From: Haloarcula pellucida
GTDB lineage: Archaea > Halobacteriota > Halobacteria > Halobacteriales > Haloarculaceae
Direction: 5' to 3'
Length of the DNA: 64,000 nt
NCBI RefSeq assembly: GCF_014647235.1
Contig: NZ_BMOU01000001.1
Span: forward strand, 910,262 to 974,261
Shown: positions 15,834 through 26,164 of the stretch, one piece after another
Position numbering within the stretch: position 1 is the stretch's first letter
Layout of the letters: every line of letters starts with the position of its first letter
The notes under the pieces: model-generated
Told to the model about the DNA's origin: nothing
The model's database searches: none
What the model saw: only the letters and a program-made list of their open reading frames with translations
Translations under genes and position numbers: made by a program

Positions 15834-16046
15834 TCAGTCCCCGTCCAACAGACCGAGGTCACGGCCCACCCGGTCGACGAGTTGGTCGAGGACGTCCGGG
15901 TCGACCTCCGCGACGGGATCGCCGTCGTGGAGTTGCTCGTTGTGGCGGTCGACGGCCGACTCGACGTCTTCGAACGGCACGCGCGTCCGGGTGTCACAGG
16001 CCGTACAGACGACCGGAATCTCCGGCAGTTCGTCGTCCTCTGTCAT
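15834..16046 (-). CDS. Small acidic haloarchaeal protein with a CxxC motif (70 aa)
   Basis: A 70-residue protein starting MTEDDELPEIPVVCTACDT. The CTAC pair may be half of a zinc site, which would need a partner or dimer because no second pair is visible. The rest is an acidic helical segment (DVESAVDRHNEQLHDG) and a second helix. I chose the ATG at 16046 rather than the longer upstream frame because the extra residues are basic and unlike halophile protein. Function unknown. Confidence 0.65.
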   Translation of the reverse strand: MTEDDELPEIPVVCTACDTRTRVPFEDVESAVDRHNEQLHDGDPVAEVDPDVLDQLVDRVGRDLGLLDGD

Positions 16047-16135
16047 CGACAGCCGGTTTGCACCGGGGGTGGAAATATCGTCTGGTCGCCGACGAAACCG
16101 GAAACGGCTTGCCGGTCCTCCGGGAAACACCGACC

Positions 16136-16363
16136 GTGCCAGCAGTCGAACAGACCGACCCCGACGGCGTCGACTTCGGGTGGGTCATGCAGGTCACGTT
16201 CGTGACGACCATCCTCGTCGGGTCGCCCATCGTCGTCCTCGCGTCGTTCGGGACGGCGCTGCCGACGTGGACGAGTCGCGCCCTCTTCGCGGTCCGGGTA
16301 GGCGCCGTCGTCTGGTTTCTCACCGCTATCGGCGTCTACCTCTATGCCCGATATCGGCGCTGA
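16136..16363 (+). CDS. DUF5822 family two-helix membrane protein
   Basis: A 75-residue protein with two predicted membrane helices (about 18-40 and 50-70), starting from the GTG at 16136 (M-P-A-V-E-Q-T-D-P-D-G-V-D-F-G-W). The T-D-P-x-G-V-D-x-G-W-V-M-Q-V-T-F start and the R-V-G-A-V-V-W-F segment match the haloarchaeal DUF5822 family of unknown function. Its last 22 bases overlap tail-to-tail with the HAD phosphatase gene. Confidence 0.75.
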   Translation: MPAVEQTDPDGVDFGWVMQVTFVTTILVGSPIVVLASFGTALPTWTSRALFAVRVGAVVWFLTAIGVYLYARYRR

Positions 16364-16884
16364 TCGAACTCACTCGCCCACGCGAAGTCGGTGCCGGCAC
16401 GGCGGGCGGTCTCTGCGTCTCGCTCCGAATCGCCGACGAACACCGTCTCGGAGGGAGTCGCGTCCATCTCGTCGACGACCGCCAACAACCCTTCGGGGTC
16501 GGGCTTGGCGGACCCGACCGAGTCCCGGCCGACGACCGGCCCCACCGACCGCGTGAGGTCGTGGGTCTCCAGTGCGAGGCGACAGGCCACCTCGGCGTTC
16601 AGCGAGCAGACGCCGACGGGCACGTCGTGGGGCAACCCGTCGGCGAGCGTGAGGCGGTCGGAGTTCCGCGCGCCCTCGCGCTCGTAGTCGGTTATCGTCG
16701 CCTCGACGGCGTCGCGGTGGCCGGTCTCGTCTGACAGTTCCAACATCCCCCAGAGGCCGGCGCTCTCGGGGTCCACGCCACGCGCTCTGAGGACGTCTGC
16801 GACGTCGCTAGCGACCGCGCCCCAGTCGACAGCCAACCGCACGAGCGTCCCGTCGAGGTCGTAGACCACAGCGTCGTACGTCAC
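16342..16884 (-). CDS. HAD-superfamily hydrolase, probable phosphoglycolate-phosphatase-like
   Basis: A 180-residue protein with HAD motif I as DLDGTLV at the N-terminus (nucleophile Asp), a helical cap and, later, the motif III Lys and motif IV as FVGDSERD. It resembles phosphoglycolate phosphatase/Gph-type enzymes, but the substrate is not fixed. The start is a GTG at 16884; the frame continues upstream but overlaps the acyl-CoA dehydrogenase and looks non-coding. The 3' end overlaps the DUF5822 gene by 22 bases. Confidence 0.85.
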   Translation of the reverse strand: MTYDAVVYDLDGTLVRLAVDWGAVASDVADVLRARGVDPESAGLWGMLELSDETGHRDAVEATITDYEREGARNSDRLTLADGLPHDVPVGVCSLNAEVACRLALETHDLTRSVGPVVGRDSVGSAKPDPEGLLAVVDEMDATPSETVFVGDSERDAETARRAGTDFAWASEFDQRRYRA

Positions 16885-16925
16885 GCGAGAGCGTACGCCG
16901 GCGGGCCAAAAGTGTGTATCGGCAC

Positions 16926-18059
16926 TCAGCGGTCGTCCAACAGCGACCGGGCGACGACGTTCTTCTGGATCTCGCTGGTCCCCTCGTAGATGGTCGTCAC
17001 CTTCGCGTCGCGATAGAGGCGCTCGACCGGGAAGTCCGTGGTGTAGCCGTAGCCGCCGTGAATCTGGACCGCCTCGTTGGTCACGTCGACGGCACCCTCG
17101 CTCGCGAAGTACTTCGCCATGCTCGCGGCCTGTCGGGCGTCCTCGCCGCGGTCCATCCGACTCGCCGCGTCCCACGTGAGGAGACGACCCGCCTGCACGG
17201 TCGTCGCCATGTCCGCGAGTTTGTGGCGAATCGTCTGGAACGCCGATATCGGCTGGTCGAACTGGTCGCGGTCCTGTGCGTACTCGATGGCCTCGTCCAG
17301 CGCCGCCTGCGCGAGTCCGACGGCCTGTGCGGCGATGGCGACGCGCCCCCCGTTCAGAATCGACAGCGCGGCGGCCAGTCCCGCCCCCTCTTCGGTCAGT
17401 CGGTACCGTTCGGGAATCCTGACCCCGTCGAAGGTCAGCGACGTGGTGTCGCTCGCGCGCAGACCGAGTTTGTCCTCTTTCTCGCCGACAGAGAGGCCAT
17501 CGCTGTCTTTCGGGACGAGAAACTGTGTGATGGAGTCCGGGTCGTTACGCGCCGTCTTCGCAAACAGGACCACGACGCCCGAGCGCTCGCCGTTCGTTAT
17601 CCACTGTTTCTCCCCGTCGACGACGTACTCGTCGCCGTCTCTCCGCGCGACGGTCGTCATCCCACGCGGGTTCGACCCGGCCTGCGGTTCAGAGAGGGCG
17701 AACGCGCCGACCGGCCGACCGTCGACCATCTCGGGAAGCCACTCGTCACGAACGGGGTCGTCGCCGAACGCCGCGATACAGGCGGTGGCGAGACAGTGGA
17801 CGGAAAGCGCCGTCGCGACGGCCAGCGACCCGTAGGCCAGTTCCTCGTTGACGATGGCGTAGGTCCGACGGTCGGCGTCGAAGCCGCCGTACTCGGCTGG
17901 CGTCGTCAGGCCAGTGAGGTCGATGTCGGCGAGGCGGTCCCAGACGTCCTCGGGGAACGACTCCGTCTCGTCGGCCTCGCGCGCGGTCGGGCGTACCTGT
18001 TCGGTCGCGAACTCCCTGACGGTCGCTCTGATGGCCTCCTGTTCCGGCGAGCGCTCCAT
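16926..18059 (-). CDS. Acyl-CoA dehydrogenase
   Basis: A 377-residue flavoenzyme for the first oxidation of fatty or branched acyl-CoA. It has the N-terminal helical domain, the FAD-contacting [11 protein letters not shown] segment, the KQWITNG loop, a catalytic-base region and the C-terminal [15 protein letters not shown] motif. I chose the ATG at 18059 ([10 protein letters not shown]), which matches the usual start of the family. A second member lies at 27409-28566; the two are diverged, so they probably differ in chain-length preference. Confidence 0.93.
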   Translation of the reverse strand: MERSPEQEAIRATVREFATEQVRPTAREADETESFPEDVWDRLADIDLTGLTTPAEYGGFDADRRTYAIVNEELAYGSLAVATALSVHCLATACIAAFGDDPVRDEWLPEMVDGRPVGAFALSEPQAGSNPRGMTTVARRDGDEYVVDGEKQWITNGERSGVVVLFAKTARNDPDSITQFLVPKDSDGLSVGEKEDKLGLRASDTTSLTFDGVRIPERYRLTEEGAGLAAALSILNGGRVAIAAQAVGLAQAALDEAIEYAQDRDQFDQPISAFQTIRHKLADMATTVQAGRLLTWDAASRMDRGEDARQAASMAKYFASEGAVDVTNEAVQIHGGYGYTTDFPVERLYRDAKVTTIYEGTSEIQKNVVARSLLDDR

Positions 18060-18117
18060 ACCGACAGTATGGATGGCACTACCAAAGGCCTGCTGACGGC
18101 AACAGCGGGCGACGATA

Positions 18118-18624
18118 TCAGCGTTCGTCGACCAGGTCGACGTCGAGGAACTCTTCGAGGACAGCGATAGTGGACCCGCCGACGCCCGCCTGCGTCGCAC
18201 GGCCCTGTTCGACGGCCAGCACGTCGCTCTCGTCGAGGTCGAGTTCGTCGGCGAGTTCGCTCGTTTGGAGTCCCTTCTCCTGTCGGGCTTCCGTCACGGT
18301 GCTCCCGTAGTCGCTGATGAGGTAGGGCAGTTGGTCGGTGTCGTAGTCGGCTCCCCCCTCCCAGTGGGAGGCGTCGGGCGTCTGTGAGTCCTGTAGCCTC
18401 GCCGTGTTCTGTGCGGCCCGACGGCGTCTGTCCGTCTCGTCGCGCGAGCCGTCGTTCGACGACGTCGCCCGGTCGTTCTCGCCGTGGTTCTTCGCGCAGT
18501 CAGAACAGACCTGAAGGGTCGCGCCCGCGACGTCGGCGGTCTGCAAGTCGCCACCGTCGGCACCGCAGAGTTCGCAGCTCCCGCCGGCGCTGGCGCCCCC
18601 GCCGCCGGTCGAGTATTTGGCCAT
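18118..18624 (-). CDS. Archaeal MBF1 homologue (zinc ribbon plus XRE helix-turn-helix)
   Basis: A 168-residue protein. A zinc ribbon with CELC and CSDC pairs is near the N-terminus, followed by a polar linker and a C-terminal Cro/XRE helix-turn-helix ([20 protein letters not shown] through VLAVEQGR). This is the layout of archaeal multiprotein-bridging-factor-1 (aMBF1), a ribosome- and transcription-associated factor. I chose the ATG at 18624 (MAKYSTGGG); a longer upstream frame runs into the tRNA-Leu promoter. It diverges from that tRNA. Confidence 0.85.
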   Translation of the reverse strand: MAKYSTGGGGASAGGSCELCGADGGDLQTADVAGATLQVCSDCAKNHGENDRATSSNDGSRDETDRRRRAAQNTARLQDSQTPDASHWEGGADYDTDQLPYLISDYGSTVTEARQEKGLQTSELADELDLDESDVLAVEQGRATQAGVGGSTIAVLEEFLDVDLVDER

Positions 18625-18756
18625 GCCCCCGGTAGCGGTTTCGTCGTATTTCAAACGTCCGGTTCGCTCGAATGGCACACTGTCCCGCGGGCCATCGCAA
18701 ACGAAAGCCCTTTTATTGGACCGCGGGATACGATTGATTGCAGTAAGACAGCGCGA

Positions 18757-18841
<85 letters not shown>

Positions 18842-18963
18842 TCGCACTGGTGGACGATGTCCACCGATACCGAGGCGGCGATGCCGCCGAAGACGATGCA
18901 GGTGCACTCCCTTGGGACTGCACCCACGCACATCCTTTCGACGCAATCTTCACGAGCCACTGC

Positions 18964-19033
18964 TTCGTCGTCGAGCGATATATCACGAGCCGTATTCGTT
19001 CGTCGTCGAGCGATATATCACGAGCCGTATTCG
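18964..19033. repeat. 35-bp perfect tandem duplication
   Basis: Two identical copies, 18964-18998 and 18999-19033, abut without a spacer. Each begins TTCGTCGTCGAGC, contains CGATATATCACG and ends CGTATTCG. The repeat carries no coding signal; it looks like a recent duplication or a pair of binding sites. Confidence 0.9.
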
Positions 19034-19110
19034 CACAATCCATAACGTCGAACCCTGACACCGGGTGCTGTTTCGGCCGCCAAGTATCACTACTGATAAC
19101 TTGGGCACAA

Positions 19111-19160
19111 GAATTTATGTGTGTTCGAACTAGAGTGAGAGTAGGCACCGCTCCGGTGCC
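19111..19160 (+). promoter_or_regulatory. TATA-like element with downstream hairpin (possible small-RNA promoter)
   Basis: GAATTTATGT (19111-19120) resembles an archaeal TATA box. About 25 bases later a perfect hairpin GGCACCG-CTC-CGGTGCC (19144-19160) would sit at the start of a transcript. No protein gene follows on this strand for about 470 bases. Confidence 0.3.
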
Positions 19161-19325
19161 ATCCACACCCCCACCCCCCACTCTCCTACCGTTTTCGACG
19201 CCTCGTTCACACCACACTAGTCATCCAGAGTTCGAATCGCGGTCAGACGCACGTCCGTCGTATGCGCCTGCCGCGTTCGAATTCCCGCTTTCGCCACGCG
19301 TCGCTCACGTCCGTTCGTGACAGAG

Positions 19326-19429
19326 TGGAAGGGGCGGGATTCGAACCACGCGGAGCCCTGCATGGGAAACTGCCAGGCCGAGTTCTGGCACGTTGGCTGG
19401 CAGCGCTCTACCACTGAGCCACCCTTCCA
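19326..19429 (-). tRNA. tRNA-like gene, probably intron-containing or degenerate; identity unresolved
   Basis: On the minus strand the outer ends pair perfectly over eight bases (TGGAAGGG with CCCTTCCA). The D-arm GCTC-AGTGGTA-GAGC is perfect and the T-loop GTTCGAATC is canonical. A TATA-like ATATTT lies about 30 bases upstream (near 19462). Between the arms are roughly 30 more bases than a normal class I tRNA allows, including the 7-base inverted repeat CTGCCAG/CTGGCAG, which could belong to a bulge-helix-bulge intron. No anticodon loop satisfies U33 with a paired stem, and the T-stem needs a bulged T. It could be a tRNA with an unusual intron, a pseudo-tRNA, or a tRNA-like RNA. Confidence 0.5.
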
Positions 19430-19625
19430 GACGGGCTTTGGTACGGTCCCACTCCCCAAATATGTGACGACAGTGGCACTGACTCGGCGAAAATCGCCTC
19501 GCGAGGTCGACTGTATCGGCCCAGAGCTCACCGCCGCCGACTGACCCACCGAACGCGTGTCGTCCCGACGCCGCTCCGGTCGTGCCGGCCGTACTTACTC
19601 AAGCGAGCAGCGCGAATGTGACGCC

Positions 19626-19942
19626 GTGAGCTACACCAAAGTCGACTACACCGACACCGAACCGGTCGCCGACGCGATGCACTTCCTGCGAGACCCGCTG
19701 GAGTGTGAGCAACTGGGCGTCACCGTCGTCGACTGTGGTCCGGGCTGGACGGGCAAACCCCACAACCACGCCGACCGGGACCACGAAGAAGTGTACGTGT
19801 TGGTCGAGGGCGAGGCCACTGTGACCGTCGACGGTGAAGACGTGTCGATGACGGCCGGCGACGCACTCAGAATCGATCCCGAATCGGAGCGGCAGATACA
19901 GAACGGAGACGGAGAGAGTCAGTTCGTCCTCGTCGGAGCGCC

Positions 19943-19946
<4 letters not shown>
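19626..19946 (+). CDS. Cupin-domain protein
   Basis: A 106-residue single-domain cupin starting from the GTG at 19626 (V-S-Y-T-K-V-D-Y). The metal-binding cupin motif 1 is visible as G-W-T-G-K-P-H-N-H-x5-H-E-E-V-Y with two closely spaced His and a Glu, followed by the G-E-A-T-V motif. Many such small cupins are metal-dependent isomerases or dioxygenases, or ligand sensors; the substrate is unknown. Its TAG stop falls in CTAG, which also encodes the sdhA stop on the other strand. Confidence 0.85.
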
Positions 19947-21769
<1,823 letters not shown>

Positions 21770-21807
21770 AGTGGGAAGTAGTAACGTCTGTCTGGCTTCG
21801 CTTAGGA

Positions 21808-22698
21808 CTACCAGAACTTGAGGTTGTTCTTCACTGCTTCGCGCTTGAGTTCCTGGATGTGCTCGGTCAGGGGGATGTCCTTCGGGCACACCTCGGTACA
21901 GGAGAACTGGGTCTGGCACCGCCAGACGCCGTGTTCCTGTTCGATGATGCGGAGGCGTTCCTGTTTGCGGTTCTCCCCCTCGCGTTCGTCCATCGCAAAG
22001 CGGTAGGCCTTGTTGATGGCCGCGGGACCGAGGTACTCGTTGTCCCCGGCGGCGATGTTACACGAGGACATGCAGGCGCCACACCAGATACATCGCGTCG
22101 ACATCTTGACCTTCTCGCGGTTCTCTCGGCTCTGGCGCTGTTCTTCTAAGTCGTCTGCCGGTAGTTCGTCGGCGTCGAAGTACGGCTCGACGGCCTCCAT
22201 CTGGTCGTAGAAGTGCTCCATGTCCACGACGAGGTCCTTGACGACCTCCTGGTGGGGGAGCGGTTCGATTCGAACCGGGTCGTCGAGCTCCGAGAGCTGG
22301 GTCTTACAGCCGAGTCGCTGCCGGCCGTTGACGAACAGTGCGTCCGAGCCACACACCGCCTGCCGGCAGGAGTGCCGGAAGGTCAGCGAGGAGTCGTAGC
22401 GGTCCCGCGCGTAGATGAGCGCGTCGAGGACGGTCATCCCCTTGTGGTACGGCACGGTGAAGTCGTCGAAGCGGGGTTCCTGCTTGCCCTCGACTTCGGG
22501 GTCGTAGCGGAACACCTTCAGCGAGACCGTCTCCTCGTCGTCGAGGCTCGCTTCCTCTGTCTCCCGCTGGATGTCTCGCTCGGCCTGTCGCTGGCGTTTG
22601 GTCGCCCGACGCTGGTCGCCGGGCGATTCGACCGCCGGTTCGGTCTCTTCTTCCTCGCCCTCCGTCTCCGTCTCCTGTTGTTCGATCTGTGTACTCAT
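21808..22698 (-). CDS. sdhB: Succinate dehydrogenase iron-sulfur subunit SdhB
   Basis: A 296-residue subunit with three iron-sulfur clusters. The [2Fe-2S] ligands are in CRQAVCGSD plus a later GCKTQ Cys, the [4Fe-4S] motif is CIWCGACMSSC, and the third cluster motif is CQTQFSCTEVCP. Residues 1-70 are a very acidic, Glu-rich extension absent from bacterial SdhB and typical of halophiles. I chose the ATG at 22698 (MSTQIEQQE). It is two bases downstream of sdhD. Confidence 0.95.
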   Translation of the reverse strand: MSTQIEQQETETEGEEEETEPAVESPGDQRRATKRQRQAERDIQRETEEASLDDEETVSLKVFRYDPEVEGKQEPRFDDFTVPYHKGMTVLDALIYARDRYDSSLTFRHSCRQAVCGSDALFVNGRQRLGCKTQLSELDDPVRIEPLPHQEVVKDLVVDMEHFYDQMEAVEPYFDADELPADDLEEQRQSRENREKVKMSTRCIWCGACMSSCNIAAGDNEYLGPAAINKAYRFAMDEREGENRKQERLRIIEQEHGVWRCQTQFSCTEVCPKDIPLTEHIQELKREAVKNNLKFW

Positions 22699-22700
22699 GG

Positions 22701-23066
22701 TTAGATCAGCCCGTTCATCGCGAGTGCGACCCGCGTGCCCTGTGCGACGAGGAGGAGCCCCGCGACGACGAGGACGTACTTGACTGCGGTCTTCTGTGAG
22801 CCGCTGATACCCTGATTGATGAGGGCGTTGTAGACGCCGTTGACGCCGTGGAACGTCGCCGTGACGAGGAAGAGCCACATCGTGGCGAAGTAGCTCCACT
22901 GCCCCATACGGGCCTGCGTCCCGGCGAAGGTGATGTCGGCGGCGTGGTTGACGAAGTGCAACAGCATGAAGTGAAACGCCAGCACGCCGATGAGGAACAC
23001 GGCCGTCAACCGCTGGAAGAGCCAGCGGCGGCCACCCCGCTCGAAGGAGGAGTAGTGTTCTGCCAT
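22701..23066 (-). CDS. sdhD: Succinate dehydrogenase membrane subunit SdhD
   Basis: A 121-residue protein with three predicted membrane helices. It starts [14 protein letters not shown] and includes FQRLTAVFLIGVLAFHFML with a candidate heme-ligand His, and TFHGVNGVYNALI near the second helix. Its ATG overlaps the sdhC stop (TAATG). It anchors SdhAB and transfers electrons to menaquinone, whose synthesis genes lie later in the window. Confidence 0.92.
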   Translation of the reverse strand: MAEHYSSFERGGRRWLFQRLTAVFLIGVLAFHFMLLHFVNHAADITFAGTQARMGQWSYFATMWLFLVTATFHGVNGVYNALINQGISGSQKTAVKYVLVVAGLLLVAQGTRVALAMNGLI

Positions 23067-23461
23067 TATGCGAGCGGCCCCCCGAGGAACGTCGGAATGC
23101 TTGCGACGACGATAGCGCCGGTCAGGACGAGCGACGCGTAGAAGCTCTTGTCCTGTGCTTCGAGGCCCACACCGAGGTCGACCATCAGCAGGCGGATGCC
23201 GTTGAGGATGTGGAACACGGCGACGGCGAGCAGGCCGACCTCGAGGAAGCGAACGACGAGCAGGGCTTCGAGCCCCTGCAGTGTGTTCGTATAGAGTTCG
23301 GCGCCACCGAGCGAGGTACTGAGGACGGCGATGTGGGTGAACAGATAGCCCACGAGCACCCAGCCGGTGAACTTGTGGAATATCCAGGCCCACATCCCGG
23401 CCGAGAACTCCCGCCACCGTCCGAAGTCCTCGACGGTGCCGCGATTGTAAGACTGACTCAT
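23066..23461 (-). CDS. sdhC: Succinate dehydrogenase cytochrome b subunit SdhC
   Basis: A 131-residue protein with three predicted membrane helices and the family pattern W-x-F-H-K-F-T-G-W followed by Y-L-F-T-H-I and [11 protein letters not shown], whose histidines are the usual heme ligands. It is the first gene of sdhCDBA. A likely promoter lies just upstream (an ACTATTTG-type TATA element about 25-30 bases before the ATG). Confidence 0.93.
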   Translation of the reverse strand: MSQSYNRGTVEDFGRWREFSAGMWAWIFHKFTGWVLVGYLFTHIAVLSTSLGGAELYTNTLQGLEALLVVRFLEVGLLAVAVFHILNGIRLLMVDLGVGLEAQDKSFYASLVLTGAIVVASIPTFLGGPLA

Positions 23462-23645
23462 ACACTGGGGGGTTAGTCCGGGGACAAATAGTAGTTACTA
23501 CCGCGTGCGTGTATCGCCGGAATCGCCGAATATCTTCGCTCGTTGACCGGTTTTCGCGGCCCGACTCGGGCGGTCTCGGCGTGGGCGGCCTCGGCGTGTA
23601 CGCCGCTGGCTCGAACCGACGGGCCCGGTGTCGAGACGGGCGCCG

Positions 23646-24668
23646 TCACAGGCTCTCGTCCGGGAACTCCCGTGTCCGCTCCAGTGCCCGTCGCGTCCGC
23701 TCGTCGAGGTGGACGAGGTGACAGAGCGGGTTGCCGGGATAGACGAGTGGGTTCTCCAGAATACCGACGAGTAGTCCGGTAAACGGCGCCCGGACCGTCG
23801 TGTCTTCGGTCTTGAACGGATTCGCGATGGTGCAGATTATGTCGTCTTCGTACACGAGGTCGCCGCGCTGGTGGTGCATGTCGACCAGTCCGCCGGCGTC
23901 GGCGCGTATCCACGTCTTCTCGTCGCCGTTCTCGATGACGGTGCGCCACCCCGGCCACTGGACGACTTCCGAGGCGAGCATCCCGAACTCGGCCAGCACG
24001 GAGCGGACGCTCTCCAGCGCGGTGTCGATGAGCGGTCGCTGGAACCGGTGTGCTTCGCCCATCTCGATGGTGATTGCGGAGGCACCGACGGCGCTGGCTT
24101 CCCGACGGAGCGACCCCGACGGACCCTCCGAGGAGATGATGACGTTCGACGCGAAAGCCTTCGCCACCCGCGCTACCGCCGGGTCGTCCATGTCGGCCCG
24201 AACGTGGAGCATGTTGGTTCGGCCACGCGTCGACGTATGAAAGTCCAGTCCGAAGTCACAGGGTTCGAGGAAGTTCCGGAAGATGCGGTCGGCCATCCGC
24301 TTGGCGCTCGTCGAGTCGGGGTTCCCCGGGAACGAGCGGTTGAGGTCCCGGTCGTAGATGGGGAGGTACCGCTCCTGTGCGAGAAACGCCGGGACGTTGA
24401 GGACTGGCAGACAGACCAGCGTCCCCGCCAGCTGCTCGTGGTTCCACTCGTGTGCGACTTCTCTGACGACTTCGATGCCGTTCAGTTCGTCGCCGTGGGC
24501 CGCCGCCGAGAGGAAGCCCGTCGGACCCGGACGCTCGCCGTTCACGATGGTGACCGGAATCCGAACCGGGTCGCCCATGTACGTCTCGCTGACCGTGTAC
24601 CGGACGTTCTGTGTCTCGCCGGGGTCTACCCGTCCACCGTCGTAGGTGAACGGTTCGGCCTCGTCCAT
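23646..24668 (-). CDS. Aspartoacylase / succinylglutamate desuccinylase family zinc hydrolase
   Basis: A 340-residue M14-like zinc hydrolase. The metal ligands are H58 and E61 in HGDELNG and H144 in DFHTSTRG, with a candidate catalytic Glu near 202-205 (IEMGEAHRF). A C-terminal beta domain (about 265-340) contains GLVDMHHQRGDLV. The active site looks complete. It is divergent from the RimK-type ligase at 24796; an N-acyl amino acid or amino-acyl tag made by that ligase is a plausible substrate. Confidence 0.9.
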   Translation of the reverse strand: MDEAEPFTYDGGRVDPGETQNVRYTVSETYMGDPVRIPVTIVNGERPGPTGFLSAAAHGDELNGIEVVREVAHEWNHEQLAGTLVCLPVLNVPAFLAQERYLPIYDRDLNRSFPGNPDSTSAKRMADRIFRNFLEPCDFGLDFHTSTRGRTNMLHVRADMDDPAVARVAKAFASNVIISSEGPSGSLRREASAVGASAITIEMGEAHRFQRPLIDTALESVRSVLAEFGMLASEVVQWPGWRTVIENGDEKTWIRADAGGLVDMHHQRGDLVYEDDIICTIANPFKTEDTTVRAPFTGLLVGILENPLVYPGNPLCHLVHLDERTRRALERTREFPDESL

Positions 24669-24795
24669 GGGCGTACAAACACGACGGCCGGTAAAAGGGT
24701 GTCTGGCGAACGATTGTCACGCCGGCATCGGGAGAGACACACTCGCAGGCCAGCGACCCATCAGGGTTTTGCTGACGCCCTTAGAACGAGGCGGT

Positions 24796-26148
24796 ATGCG
24801 TACCGAAGACATCACGGTCGGTGTTCTCAGTCTCCACTCGAGCAAGGAGACGAAGGCGATTCTGAACGCCGCCGAGGAGATGGGCTGTGACACGGAGTGG
24901 CTCCGAGAGGAGAACACCACGGTGACGACCGAAGACGGCGAACTGAATCTCTACCCCGACGTCGACGTCATCGCGAACCGACTCTTGCTCTCCAGTGACG
25001 AGCATCCGATGGAGGGTGCAGGGCTCGCGCTAACGCTCAACAAGGCGGCGCCGATGTTGAACGAACCGACGCCGGCGATGACCGCACTCCACAAGTTCGC
25101 CACCGCTGCGGCCCTCGCGGACGCCGGAATCAGCATCCCCGACGCCGTCCTCGCACTGTCGACCCAGCAACTCAACAAGGAACGCGGCCGGTTCGGCGAC
25201 CGGGCCGTCTACAAGACGGCTATCGGGACCCACGGCGGCGGGACGTGGATGGTCGAACTCGACGAACCGGTCAACGCACAGGTGGGCGAGCGTCACGCCT
25301 TCCTGCAGGAGTTCCTCGAACACGACGGCCAGCGCCACCACGACCTGCGGGTCTACGTCGTCGGCGACCAGATAGTCGGCGCGATGAACCGTTATGCGCC
25401 CGAAGGCGAGTGGCGCACGAACGTCGCCCTCGGCGGCGAAGTCGAAGACATGACCGGCGACCTCCCGCAGGAGGTCCGGCAGATGGCACTGGACTCCGTC
25501 GAGGCTATCGGCCTCGACTACGCGGGCGTCGACATCGTACAGGGCGAAGACGGCTACTACGTCCTCGAAGTGAACCCGACGGCAGGGTTCCGAGGGCTGT
25601 TCAAAGCCTGTGGCATCAGTCCCGCGCCGTACATCGCACAGCGTGCTATCGAGAAGGCCGGCGGCAGCGTCGACGACGCGGAAGTCGAGCGCCTCTCCGA
25701 CCGACTGGACGACTCCCAACCAACCGCGATGCCGCGCAAACCGACCTCGACGATGCCCGAGAACGTCACCATCGGCTACATCGAGGAAGTCGTCGTCTCG
25801 GGAACCCGCGGCCACAAGACCGTCCTCGCGAAATCCGACACCGGCGCCACCCGAACGAGCATCGACGCCGAACTGGCCGCCGAAATCGGGACCGGCCCCA
25901 TCCTCGACATCGTGAAGATCAAGTCCGGCAGCGTCAAATCCGGCCGTTCGCGACCCGTCGTCGACCTCGTCGTCGGTATCGGCGGCACCCAGCACACCGT
26001 CACGGCCAGCGTCGAGGACCGCTCGCACATGGACTACCCGCTGTTGCTCGGGCGGGACATCCTCAAGCACTATCAGGTGAACGTCAACCGTCGGGCGGAC
26101 GACGAGTACGAATCCGACACCGAGGAAGAGGAGCAGACGCTGGAGTAA
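24796..26148 (+). CDS. RimK-type ATP-grasp ligase fused to a RimB/retropepsin-like domain
   Basis: A 450-residue fusion. Residues 1 to about 290 form an ATP-grasp amino-acid ligase of the RimK family, with the ATP-binding KTAIGTHGGGTWMVE and the magnesium site ending VLEVNPTAGFRG. After a 40-residue acidic linker, residues about 325-435 match the RimB/ATP-dependent zinc protease domain (PF05618 type), with a retropepsin-like DTGATRTS at D348 and LLLGRDIL near the end. RimK enzymes add glutamate or other amino acids to proteins or metabolites; RimB proteins trim such tails. The tail is acidic (EEEEQ). I chose the ATG at 24796, beyond which homology starts. Confidence 0.88.
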   Translation: MRTEDITVGVLSLHSSKETKAILNAAEEMGCDTEWLREENTTVTTEDGELNLYPDVDVIANRLLLSSDEHPMEGAGLALTLNKAAPMLNEPTPAMTALHKFATAAALADAGISIPDAVLALSTQQLNKERGRFGDRAVYKTAIGTHGGGTWMVELDEPVNAQVGERHAFLQEFLEHDGQRHHDLRVYVVGDQIVGAMNRYAPEGEWRTNVALGGEVEDMTGDLPQEVRQMALDSVEAIGLDYAGVDIVQGEDGYYVLEVNPTAGFRGLFKACGISPAPYIAQRAIEKAGGSVDDAEVERLSDRLDDSQPTAMPRKPTSTMPENVTIGYIEEVVVSGTRGHKTVLAKSDTGATRTSIDAELAAEIGTGPILDIVKIKSGSVKSGRSRPVVDLVVGIGGTQHTVTASVEDRSHMDYPLLLGRDILKHYQVNVNRRADDEYESDTEEEEQTLE

Positions 26149-26164
26149 GTACACCGTCGGCCGA

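Larger units (their letters stand above)
18842..19325. other. Gene-poor interval (484 bases) between two tRNA genes
   Basis: No frame here looks like a haloarchaeal gene: translations are basic and Ser/Arg-rich. It contains an exact 35-bp tandem duplication (18964-19033), a TATA-like element followed by a GC hairpin (19111-19160) and two T-arm-like fragments (19230-19251 and 19273-19302). The mix of tRNA-like scraps beside a real tRNA-Leu suggests an old integration or recombination scar. Confidence 0.55.

Noticed and set aside
18964-19033. CRISPR array
   Set aside because: There are only two copies with no spacer between them and no cas genes nearby.
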